Source: Planctomycetia bacterium
GTDB taxonomy: Bacteria > Planctomycetota > Phycisphaerae > UBA1845 > Fen-1342
NCBI GenBank assembly: GCA_015709575.1
Contig: CP054190.1
Coordinates: 1,488,001-1,552,000 of the forward strand
Direction: 5' to 3'
DNA length: 64,000 nucleotides
Made by a program: the position numbers and the translations under genes. Shown one piece after another: positions 35,395 to 41,870 of the stretch. The notes below the pieces were generated by a model. It saw only the letters and a program-made list of their open reading frames with translations. It was not told the origin of the DNA and did no database searches. Every line of letters begins with the position of its first letter. The stretch's first letter is position 1.

Positions 35395-35946
35395 CTACTT
35401 GATGATCGGCAGCATCGCCCGGAACAACTCGGTCCCCGCCCGCTCCGCCAGCCGGTAGAGCGCTGCCTCGACCGTGGTCACCAGCAGCCCCATCGCCCGC
35501 ATGCCGTCCAGCGCAACGGCGTGATCGATCGCCCGCCTTGAACTGACCGCGTCGGCGAGAAGCACCGGCCGCAGCCCGGCATCATGGAGATCGCAGGCCG
35601 TCTGCTGCACGCACACATGTGTTTCGATCCCCACGATCAGCACCGTCTCACGACTGTTACCACGCAGATGCTCGACCAGCATCGGATCGCGCCCGGCGCT
35701 GAACGTCATCTTGTGCAGGACCGGCGAGCCGCCGGCCGCGTCGAGGACCCGTCCGTCGGTATGTCCGAGTCCCTGCGGGTATTGCTCACACAGCGTCCGT
35801 GGCAGACCCATCAGTTGCGCCCCGCGCAGCAGCCGCACGGTCTGCGACACTACGCGCTCATGCTCGTCAATGTGCGGCAAAAGGCGCTCCTGCACGTCCA
35901 CGACGAGCAGTTGCGACCGCTGGATGGACAGGTCGAAAATAGGCAT
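35395..35946 (-). CDS. Isochorismatase-like cysteine hydrolase
   Basis: A 183-residue alpha/beta hydrolase of the isochorismatase superfamily (YcaC / ISOC1-type). The triad is complete: Asp in LLVVDVQERLLPHI near residue 17, Lys in VLHKMTF near residue 79, and the nucleophilic Cys in GIETHVCVQQTA near residue 112. The preceding non-proline cis-peptide region (VGIETH) is normal. Members hydrolyse isochorismate, nicotinamide, ureides or related amides; the substrate here is open. It begins 12 bases after the third of three one-helix microproteins, so it is probably the fourth gene of their operon. Confidence 0.85.
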   Translation of the reverse strand: MPIFDLSIQRSQLLVVDVQERLLPHIDEHERVVSQTVRLLRGAQLMGLPRTLCEQYPQGLGHTDGRVLDAAGGSPVLHKMTFSAGRDPMLVEHLRGNSRETVLIVGIETHVCVQQTACDLHDAGLRPVLLADAVSSRRAIDHAVALDGMRAMGLLVTTVEAALYRLAERAGTELFRAMLPIIK

Positions 35947-35958
35947 GGGGCAGCCGCG

Positions 35959-36048
35959 CTAGAGCACGAACCGCATCAGCACCGCGATCAGTATCACCAG
36001 CACCGTCGCGATGCCCAGCACCAGACCGATCGGATTCGACACTTCCAT
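35959..36048 (-). CDS. One-helix microprotein (29 aa)
   Basis: A 29-residue ORF, MEVSNPIG followed by one unbroken hydrophobic helix ending MRFVL, with a TAG stop. An AAGGGGC ribosome site lies about eight bases before the ATG. It is nearly all membrane segment, with a Pro/Gly break at residues 6-8. It is the third in a row of such ORFs and lies 12 bases upstream of the isochorismatase-like gene. No homologue is recognised. Candidates are small membrane regulators, holin-like or toxin-like peptides, or subunit-stabilising peptides. Confidence 0.62.
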   Translation of the reverse strand: MEVSNPIGLVLGIATVLVILIAVLMRFVL

Positions 36049-36099
36049 ATTGGTTGCCCCTTGCCGGACGGCCGGCCGCGAGTCGCGCCCCGACTACGC

Positions 36100-36183
36100 T
36101 TACAGCAGCAGTTGCGCCAGCAGGATCACGATCACGAGAATCCCTGCCAGAAACCCAAGTCCTGACAGCAGTGAGTTTTCCAC
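36100..36183 (-). CDS. One-helix microprotein (27 aa)
   Basis: A 27-residue ORF beginning with GTG, reading MENSLLSGLG and then a Leu/Ile/Val helix that ends QLLL. A GGGAG ribosome site is eight bases upstream. It shares with its neighbours the plan of a short polar start, a Ser/Asn-Leu-Gly stretch and one helix. It is 51 bases upstream of the 29-residue ORF and 144 bases downstream of the 32-residue one, with a hairpin in between. Confidence 0.6.
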   Translation of the reverse strand: MENSLLSGLGFLAGILVIVILLAQLLL

Positions 36184-36257
36184 GCGACGGTCTCCCAGGT
36201 CGGGGCGCTCCGCCGTCGGTACTTCGTCCGCGGGAGCGGCGACCGACGAACAGCGAC

Positions 36258-36296
36258 GGGGCGCGCCTGGCAGAGTCAATCCGCAAAGCGCGCCCC
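36258..36296 (-). other. Hairpin between the first and second microprotein ORFs
   Basis: GGGGCGCGC (36258-36266) and GCGCGCCCC (36288-36296) form a perfect nine-base stem around a 21-base loop. No T run follows on the minus strand. It may act as an RNA processing or stability element that sets different levels of the first and later microproteins. Confidence 0.5.
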
Positions 36297-36327
36297 GCCG
36301 ACAGCGGATGATTTCCGCTTCAGGTTC

Positions 36328-36426
36328 TCAGCCGCCGAACAGAAACTGGAACGCGAGCACCAGCACAATGCCGAGCAGGATGATGCCGCCGATCCCAAGG
36401 CCGCCGAGCGAGTCAAGCAGGTTCAT
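36328..36426 (-). CDS. One-helix microprotein (32 aa)
   Basis: A 32-residue ORF reading MNLLDSLGGLGIGG, then a hydrophobic helix and a QFLFGG end. A GGAG ribosome site is nine bases before the ATG at 36426. The open frame runs 31 codons further upstream but that part is polar, arginine-rich and passes through a leader hairpin, so the internal ATG is preferred. It is the first gene of the microprotein operon, behind a promoter with a perfect TTGACA. Confidence 0.62.
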   Translation of the reverse strand: MNLLDSLGGLGIGGIILLGIVLVLAFQFLFGG

Positions 36427-36455
36427 TCTGAACACTCCGATCCAATACCCACAGC

Positions 36456-36478
36456 GGACCCGCCGCGTTGGCGGATCC
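36456..36478 (-). other. Leader hairpin upstream of the microproteins
   Basis: On the minus strand GGATCCGCC and GGCGGGTCC (36478-36456) form a nine-base-pair stem with one G-U pair and a five-base loop. It lies in the 65-base leader 30 bases before the first ATG. It could modulate translation or mRNA stability. Confidence 0.45.
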
Positions 36479-36497
36479 CGACCGCTGTTATGCGGAA

Positions 36498-36526
36498 ACG
36501 ATGAACCCCGGCGGTTCACCTGTCAA
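36498..36526 (-). promoter_or_regulatory. Promoter of the microprotein operon
   Basis: On the minus strand a perfect TTGACA (36526-36521) is followed after 17 bases by CATCGT (36503-36498). The -10 is weak (three of six matches), which may indicate an activated or regulated promoter. The start would be near 36491. Confidence 0.5.
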
Positions 36527-36662
36527 TATCCCCGGTTCGAAAAATGCGCGCCCGGCCCGAGTGCGACCGCTTGCTCCAGCCAGCCGTGCGGACGGTTATG
36601 CTGCAGCGCTCAGACGTATCGTCCGTCATGCAGGACCAGCAGGCGCAGTGGCGAGAAAGCGA

Positions 36663-37855
36663 ATGGATAGACCCGATGTGAAAAGCCCACCACCGCGCGT
36701 CGGCGCCCCCCCCCCGCGAGAATCACACGCGGCGCGCACCTCGCGACACTCCTCGCGCTCGCATCGCTCGCCCTGGTCTGGCTGACGCGCTGGGTCAGCC
36801 AGGACGCCTTCATCTCGCTGCGCTACGTCGAAAATTTCTGGGCCGGCGACGGGCTCGTCTTCAACGTTGGGCAGCGCGTGCAGGGCTTTACCCATCCGCT
36901 CTGGATGCTGCTGCTGCTTGCCGCGCCTCCCGAGTGGGCGGTGGTGCATTCCATCAATCTCGGCCTGCTCTGCACGGCCGGCGCGATTGTTGCGGCAATG
37001 TGGCTGTTTTCCGCCTGCGAGCGCCCGCTGCTCGGAATGAGCACCTTCTGCCTCGGGTTCTTCTCCTCGCGCAGCGCGCTGGAGTGGAGCACCAGCGGTC
37101 TCGAAAACAGTCTGAGTCACGCCAGCATCGCACTACTGATCGCATTGGTGCTGCGCCCCGATGCGCTGCCGCGCCGCCAGTGGTGGTTTGCGCTCGCCTT
37201 CGGCGCTTTGCTGCTCAATCGCGTCGATCAGCTCTTGCTGGCCCTGCCGCTGGTCGGCCTCGCCGCCTGGCGCGCCCTGCGCACAAGTCCCGGCGGCCTG
37301 CGCGGCACGGTCGCATTCTGTCGCATCATCGCCATTGGCATGCTGCCGCTGATCGCCTGGCTGGCGTTCGCCGCCTTCTATTACGGCTTTCCGCTGCCGA
37401 ATACGAGTTATGCAAAGCTCGGCGGTGCGACCCGTGCCGATGCGCTGCTCGCCGGGCTGCTCTATTTGCGCGATTTCGCCCGCTATGAGCCGTTTCACGC
37501 CGGAGTGATCGCAATCGCGCTGTTCATTCCCTGGATCGCGCGCCTCGATCCGCCGCGCCGCGCCGCGGCCGCCTGCGTCGCGCTGGGAATCCTGCTGCAA
37601 CTGGGCTACGTGCTGGGCGTCGGCGGGGATTACATGCGCGGCCGATTCCTGACGAGCAGCCTGTTCGCCTCCGCGCTGCTGATCGGCTTCGTACTGGCGG
37701 CGGCGCGGTCGCGCGTTCCGATCGGAGCGGGCGGGCGGGCGGATTCCGGGTCGGCAGGCGCCGTACCGATGGATGGCCGGTCGGACACCGACGACGGAAC
37801 GTTGCACGCGCGTGCGGCGGGTTGGCGGCGGCTGGCGCCGATGGGCGCACGTTGA
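36663..37855 (+). pseudogene. Polytopic membrane glycosyltransferase-like gene, frame broken at a C10 tract
   Basis: From the ATG at 36663 the frame reads MDRPDVKSPPPRVGAPPP and is then lost in a run of ten C (36706-36715). In the frame one base back, the sequence from 36713 continues as a clear membrane protein (VWLTRWVSQDAFISLRYVEN, then QGFTHPLWMLLLL) with about nine helices up to 37855. Eleven or eight C would restore one frame. The -QDAFIS-RY-ENF-GDGLVFN- and GFTHPLW phrases resemble arabinofuranosyl- or GT-C-type transferases that use lipid-linked sugars in the envelope. A GTG at 36878 could start a shorter product lacking the first helix and the catalytic-loop Asp. The C-terminus looks short for the family. 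It may be a phase-variable gene, a decayed gene or an assembly error. Confidence 0.6.
36706..36715. repeat. Homopolymeric tract of ten C
   Basis: Ten consecutive C lie near codon 15 of the membrane glycosyltransferase-like gene, exactly where its reading frame breaks. Such tracts gain or lose bases by slipped-strand mispairing and are also prone to sequencing error. Confidence 0.85.
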
Positions 37856-38040
37856 CGCGCAGCGCCATGAACGCCGGCTATCGCAACCTGTCGCCGTTTG
37901 TGCGGTTCAATGAGCGTTTTGCCGCTGATCGCCGCCCGGATGCGTTGTATGCCGTGAGATACACCAATCTGGGGGACGACACCTTTGGCATGGGTCCGCG
38001 CCTTCGCGGCGTCTGTTGGTGCCGAGCTACGCGAGGCCCA
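37856..38040 (+). other. Possible gene remnant downstream of the membrane protein
   Basis: Just past the stop at 37855, a different frame from 37867 reads MNAGYRNLSPFVRFNERFA and continues as a plausible globular sequence (RRPDALYAVRYTNLGDDTFG) for about 40 residues. It then runs into a palindrome and loses protein character. It may be the displaced C-terminal part of the membrane gene or a leftover of another gene. No ribosome site is evident. The rest of the 355-base gap to 38210 holds the palindrome at 38055 and otherwise nothing I recognise. Confidence 0.35.
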
Positions 38041-38054
38041 GCGCCACAGACATC

Positions 38055-38082
38055 CGTCATGCCCGCGTTCGCGGGAATGACG
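38055..38082. repeat. REP-like palindrome
   Basis: CGTCATGCCCGCG (38055-38067) and CGCGGGAATGACG (38070-38082) form a 13-base stem with one mismatch and a two-base loop. The GTCAT..CCCGC..GCGGGAATGAC type is a widespread interspersed palindrome in bacteria, whose translation appears as VMPAFAGMT in spurious proteins. Only this copy was noticed in the window. Confidence 0.75.
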
Positions 38083-38210
38083 AGAAGGGCGGTAAATCTG
38101 ATTCGCGCGGTGAGCGGGGGTGAAAAGCAACGACATCGGGCGGAAGCCCGGGAGCCACGGGAAAGCCCGGCACCGGTGCAAGGCTCGTAGCCGTAGCAGG
38201 CGACCGCGCG

Positions 38211-39797
38211 TCATCCGTACCGGGCACTATTTCGAAGCGCCAATGCCGCGAGCAAGAGCAGCGCCAGCGCCGTCGGCTCGGGCACGACGATCGCGTCTGC
38301 AAGCGGGCTGCCCTGAAAAAAGCTCGCACCGGTCAATCCGGCGTCTTCGTCGCCGACACCGAAGTAAACCGGCTCCGGCGGACCGGTGCCGCGCGAGATC
38401 GTGCCTTCGCCCACTTCCAGTCGAAGCTCTCCGCGCGTACTTCCCGCGAGAAGTTGCACATCGATAAAGCCCAGCAGCGTGGCGCGCGGCAGCACGCGAC
38501 TGTCGAGCAGGCTCACCTCGGATTGCAGGTCAAACCATTGCGCCGCGATGGCGTTTGTGACGCCCGACGAACCGGATGTCGTGAACAGCGAGACGCGGCG
38601 CAGCGCCCCGTCGTTGCCGATGTCGCCCGGCTCGATGTTTCTCCAACGGCGATAGGCGATTGTGCCGAAGTCCGGGTCGCGCTCGATCCAGTTGTAGAAG
38701 CGGCTGTCCGTCAGCGTCGCACCGGTCGGCACGATGTCGAAGCTGACCGCGGACCACTGTTGCGTGGCCGGGGTTCCGAGCATTTCCGCCCACAGGTACA
38801 GCCGGCTGCGGTCGGGCACGACCGGGTTTTCGCGGGCTACCGGAAGGCCCGCCAGCGCCACCGGATGACCCTCCACGGCCCCGAACGGCGAGAAAAACAG
38901 GCGCAACGCGGCCGCTGAGGCGTCCGCTGGAGCGAGGGAGAGCAGGAGCGCTGCCGCCGTCGCGCCGGAAACAATCGCCGGAGTGCGGCAGCGAGAGGTG
39001 TTCCGCATGCGGACGGCCGGCGCGTGTGCCCGCCCACGGCGTGCACGTCCGAAGAGCAGCAGTGCAATCCCAAAGCACAGGGCGGTGGAAGGCTCGGGGT
39101 TGATGACCGCATCCGGCAGCGGGCTGGACTGGATGAAGCTCGCGCCGGTCAGGCCGGCATCCTCGTCGCCGACGCCGAGGTAGATCGGCTCACCGATTGG
39201 AGACCCGCTTCGGACGATGCCTCGGTCATTGACCCAGAGGTAAACGTTCGCGCTGGATTCACCAGGATTCAGGGCGAAGTCATAGGCGCCGAGCAGCACT
39301 GCGCCGGGGAGAGTGCGCGAGCCGAGCCAGTAGAACTCCGAGTGGCGGTCGAGCAGCGAAGCCTCGAGCCAGTTGCTGACCCCGTGTCCGGTGGTAACCG
39401 CCGTCACATTGACTCGCCGGACGCTGCCGTCCGCCTCGATGATCGGGTTTCGCGCACCCTGCCATCGGCGAAACAGCACTTCGCCGGTTCCGACCTCGAT
39501 GTTCGAATAGTTGTAGTTGTGCGCCGCGGTTGCCCGTCCGCCATCGATTGTGATGTCCACGCCGATGCCGTTCCATCGCTGAAGCGCGGGGGCGTCGAGC
39601 ATCTCCGCCCAGAGGTATAACCGTTGTCCGTCGCCGACGATCGGATTCGTTCGCGGCACGGGCAAGAGCGCGGGGTTCAGGTCCTCCAGCTCGCCCGCAC
39701 CGGTCGGGGAGAAGAACAGCCGAAGGGCGGCCGACGCGGGCGGGATCGACGCGGTGAACAACAGGGCGATGGCGAGAGCGGGGGCGCAGCGGGTCAT
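38211..39797 (-). CDS. In-frame fusion of two PEP-CTERM proteins
   Basis: One uninterrupted 528-residue frame holding two similar modules. Module 1 starts with a signal peptide (residues 1-24), then about 210 residues and a PEP-CTERM anchor (NPEPSTALCFGIALLLFGRA, followed by basic residues). Module 2 begins at residue 264 (ATG at 39008) with another signal-like segment ending ADASAA. It ends in a second anchor (VPEPTALALLLLAALALR). Both modules share LRLFFSP, RLYLWAEML and GVGDEDAGLTGASF. PEP-CTERM proteins are exported and processed by an exosortase. A GGGAGGAT ribosome site precedes the ATG at 39797; none precedes 39008. The simplest reading is a tandem duplication that lost its stop codon. 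The open frame continues upstream to 40763, antisense to the sigma gene, and that part is not real. Confidence 0.75.
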   Translation of the reverse strand: MTRCAPALAIALLFTASIPPASAALRLFFSPTGAGELEDLNPALLPVPRTNPIVGDGQRLYLWAEMLDAPALQRWNGIGVDITIDGGRATAAHNYNYSNIEVGTGEVLFRRWQGARNPIIEADGSVRRVNVTAVTTGHGVSNWLEASLLDRHSEFYWLGSRTLPGAVLLGAYDFALNPGESSANVYLWVNDRGIVRSGSPIGEPIYLGVGDEDAGLTGASFIQSSPLPDAVINPEPSTALCFGIALLLFGRARRGRAHAPAVRMRNTSRCRTPAIVSGATAAALLLSLAPADASAAALRLFFSPFGAVEGHPVALAGLPVARENPVVPDRSRLYLWAEMLGTPATQQWSAVSFDIVPTGATLTDSRFYNWIERDPDFGTIAYRRWRNIEPGDIGNDGALRRVSLFTTSGSSGVTNAIAAQWFDLQSEVSLLDSRVLPRATLLGFIDVQLLAGSTRGELRLEVGEGTISRGTGPPEPVYFGVGDEDAGLTGASFFQGSPLADAIVVPEPTALALLLLAALALRNSARYG

Positions 39798-40058
39798 CGA
39801 TATCCTCCCTGGGACGGCAGTGATGCCCGACCGGTTCACGCTGGAGCCCGTGGCGACTCCATGCATCCGACCCGGTAGGTTCCGGACAACGATTGGATCG
39901 GCCGGAAATGGTCGTGAGATTCGCCAGTTGCCCGAATCCCGGCGGTCAGGGCGACCAATGTCGCAGGAGAGCGTCCGATCTCGCGTATTGCCGGGTTTTG
40001 CGCCGCCGCCGCAATCGGCACGGGCGCAGCGACGGAGCGCCATCCATGAAGATTCTGT

Positions 40059-40087
40059 TTGCTTCCGGGTGTATCCGGGGTTACACT
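40059..40087 (+). promoter_or_regulatory. Promoter of the ECF sigma factor gene
   Basis: TTGCTT (40059-40064) and TACACT (40082-40087) are 17 bases apart. The leader is about 16 bases and contains a CTGGAG ribosome site. The remaining part of the 312-base divergent gap (39798-40109) shows no other gene. Confidence 0.6.
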
Positions 40088-40109
40088 CCAGAGGACTGGA
40101 GCTCCGCCA

Positions 40110-40745
40110 ATGCGCAGGGGTGGTTCCACCGTCGGTCAGTCCGGGCACGCCGTCGCGCCGGTCGTGCGCGCGCCGGCATCGCCCGCCGACCTGCTGGCGG
40201 ACCTCGACACGCAACTCATGCTGCAAGTGCGCCGCGGGGATCGCGAGGCGGCCGGGCAGCTCATCCGTCGGAATTACGAGCGCGTCAGCCGTTACATCGG
40301 CCGCGTCGTGCGCGACGCGCGCGCGGTCGAGGATCTGACTCAGGAAGTGTTCGCGTCCGTGCTGAGTCACGCGGCCGGATATGAGCCGACGGCCCGCTTC
40401 ACCACATGGGTCTATCGCGTCGCGACGAACACGGCACTGAAGTTCGTGCAATCCCGCTATGAGCGCAGCCGCGATCGTTCCGGCGAGTCGCGTCTGGCCG
40501 ATACGGCCGACCGCGTGGACACGCCCGATGCGCGCCTGACGGTGGATGAACTGAAGACGCGGGTACAGCGCGCCATTGGCGAGCTTCCCCCCAATCAACG
40601 GGCTGCCGCGATTCTGTTCGAGTGCGAGGGGCTTTCGTACGAACAGATTGCCGGTGTGCTGAGCGTGTCCGAGGACGGCGTCCGAGCGCTGCTTCAGCGC
40701 GCCCGGGCGACTCTCCGCGAGCAACTGAGCGACTTGCTCGAATAG
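40110..40745 (+). CDS. ECF-type RNA polymerase sigma factor
   Basis: A 211-residue sigma-70 family protein with regions 2 and 4 only. Region 2 is residues 35-110 (QLIRRNYERVSRYIGRVV, then VEDLTQEVFASVL and FTTWVYRVATNTAL). Region 4 is residues 150-205 (LPPNQRAAAILFECEGLSYE then IAGVLSVSEDGVRALLQRAR). About 30 disordered residues precede region 2. The ATG at 40110 has a GGAG site eight bases upstream and lies behind its own promoter. The next gene encodes a zinc-finger membrane protein that is probably its anti-sigma factor. The PEP-CTERM fusion gene is divergent and might be a target. Confidence 0.92.
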   Translation: MRRGGSTVGQSGHAVAPVVRAPASPADLLADLDTQLMLQVRRGDREAAGQLIRRNYERVSRYIGRVVRDARAVEDLTQEVFASVLSHAAGYEPTARFTTWVYRVATNTALKFVQSRYERSRDRSGESRLADTADRVDTPDARLTVDELKTRVQRAIGELPPNQRAAAILFECEGLSYEQIAGVLSVSEDGVRALLQRARATLREQLSDLLE

Positions 40746-40770
40746 CCCCGACTCCTCCTCCACCGCGGGC

Positions 40771-40776
40771 TATACT
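40771..40776 (+). promoter_or_regulatory. Possible -10 upstream of the anti-sigma gene
   Basis: TATACT matches the -10 consensus in five of six positions and lies in the 111-base gap between the sigma and anti-sigma genes. No convincing -35 is present. It may give a second transcript for the two downstream genes. Confidence 0.35.
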
Positions 40777-40856
40777 GTTCACTACCACATCGACCTCGCC
40801 GCCGCCGTCGAACTTTTCGATTGCGCGCGCCGAATCTGATCGTCGGAGCGCCGTCC

Positions 40857-41426
40857 GTGCAGCATCTCGACGTCGAGACCGCCCGTCGCATCGCGCGCGG
40901 GGATTCCGCGGTCGATGACGCCATGTGGGGAAAGCATCTGGCGACTTGTGCGGACTGCCGCGAACTGGTCGCGCGGGAGCGAAGCTGGATCCGGCTGGTC
41001 AACCTGCCCGATCAGCCAACGACCGCCCCAGGTGGCGCGGAGCGGCTGATAGGCCAGTTGGAGGAGCTTGCTCCGCCGCGCGCGACGCTCACGGAAACGG
41101 TGTTGTGGCGGATTGGTCCTTTGATCGTGACGGCGGCGTCGCTGTTTCTGCTGGTGCGCGTGCATGCGCCCTCGCGCGGCGCGGACCGGGAGGAATCGCT
41201 CGCCCGACAGACGGGCGCGAGCGTCGTGGTGGTTCGCCGGGTGGCGAGCCAGGCCGTCGCGCTCGACGCCCTGCGCACCGATCCGTGGCTGGCGGTCGAG
41301 TACGACTTGCTGCGGGCGCTGGCGGATCAACTGGCGGTTCGCGACGGCGCGGACACGGGGTTGAGGCACGAGTCGGCCGATGACTCGGCGCACTCCGCCG
41401 AGAGCGCAGCCGGGGGGACGCCATGA
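40857..41426 (+). CDS. Zinc-finger anti-sigma factor (probable)
   Basis: A 189-residue membrane protein. Residues 8-45 form a ZAS-like domain with the H-x3-C-x2-C motif (GKHLATCADCRELV) used by anti-sigma factors to bind ECF sigma factors. One helix is near residues 80-100 (IGPLIVTAASLFLLVRV), with the rest outside the cytoplasm. A GTG at 40857 with a GGAG site nine bases upstream is preferred; a TTG at 40821 would add 12 residues. Its stop overlaps the next ATG by four bases. Being directly behind the sigma gene supports the assignment. Confidence 0.8.
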   Translation: MQHLDVETARRIARGDSAVDDAMWGKHLATCADCRELVARERSWIRLVNLPDQPTTAPGGAERLIGQLEELAPPRATLTETVLWRIGPLIVTAASLFLLVRVHAPSRGADREESLARQTGASVVVVRRVASQAVALDALRTDPWLAVEYDLLRALADQLAVRDGADTGLRHESADDSAHSAESAAGGTP

Positions 41427-41854
41427 TGCCGGCGAGCGCGCGATCGCGGGCCATCGTGTTGACGCTGCTGGCGAATGCGGCGGCGTGGACGGTCGCGCCT
41501 TGGCTGCTTCGCGATCGGGGCGACACGGCTGACGCGCTATCGGATAGTGCGGCGGAGGTTGAGCGGTTCTCCGCGCACCTTCGCATCTGGAACGAGCTGC
41601 AGGCGCGGGAGGATGCGGCGGCAGTTCTGAACCGGGCCGCCGCGTTCGCACAGCTTGAGCCGGAAAAGCGCAACGCGCTGCGCAAGTTGCAGGAGATCGT
41701 GGAGTCGGTGATGCGCGAGGCGACGCCGGCGCGGCGCTCGTACCTGCTGAAATTGCCGCCCGCGGCGCGGGCGGTCGAGGTTGGTCGCGAATTGCAGGAG
41801 CGCCATCCCGACAAGTTGGCTCAGGCGCTCATGCTCTTTCGTCCAATGCGCTGA
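41423..41854 (+). CDS. Small membrane-anchored helical protein
   Basis: A 143-residue protein with an N-terminal hydrophobic segment (about residues 8-26, either an uncleaved anchor or a signal) and a mostly helical remainder rich in Ala, Arg, Glu and Leu (EPEKRNALRKLQEIVESVM). The pattern resembles periplasmic helical proteins that accompany ECF systems, such as the DUF3106 or CpxP-like type, but no family motif is certain. It is coupled by a four-base overlap to the anti-sigma gene, so it is likely a third partner in signal sensing. The convergent GH31 gene ends 16 bases away. Confidence 0.68.
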   Translation: MMPASARSRAIVLTLLANAAAWTVAPWLLRDRGDTADALSDSAAEVERFSAHLRIWNELQAREDAAAVLNRAAAFAQLEPEKRNALRKLQEIVESVMREATPARRSYLLKLPPAARAVEVGRELQERHPDKLAQALMLFRPMR

Positions 41855-41870
41855 CGGGGCGGCCCGACGG

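Noticed and set aside
36520..36545. GGTTCGAAA word resembling a tRNA T-loop
   Set aside because: No cloverleaf can be folded around it. It overlaps the microprotein promoter.
39798..40763. Upstream extension of the PEP-CTERM frame
   Set aside because: It runs antisense to the sigma factor gene. A strong ribosome site and signal peptide place the true start at 39797.
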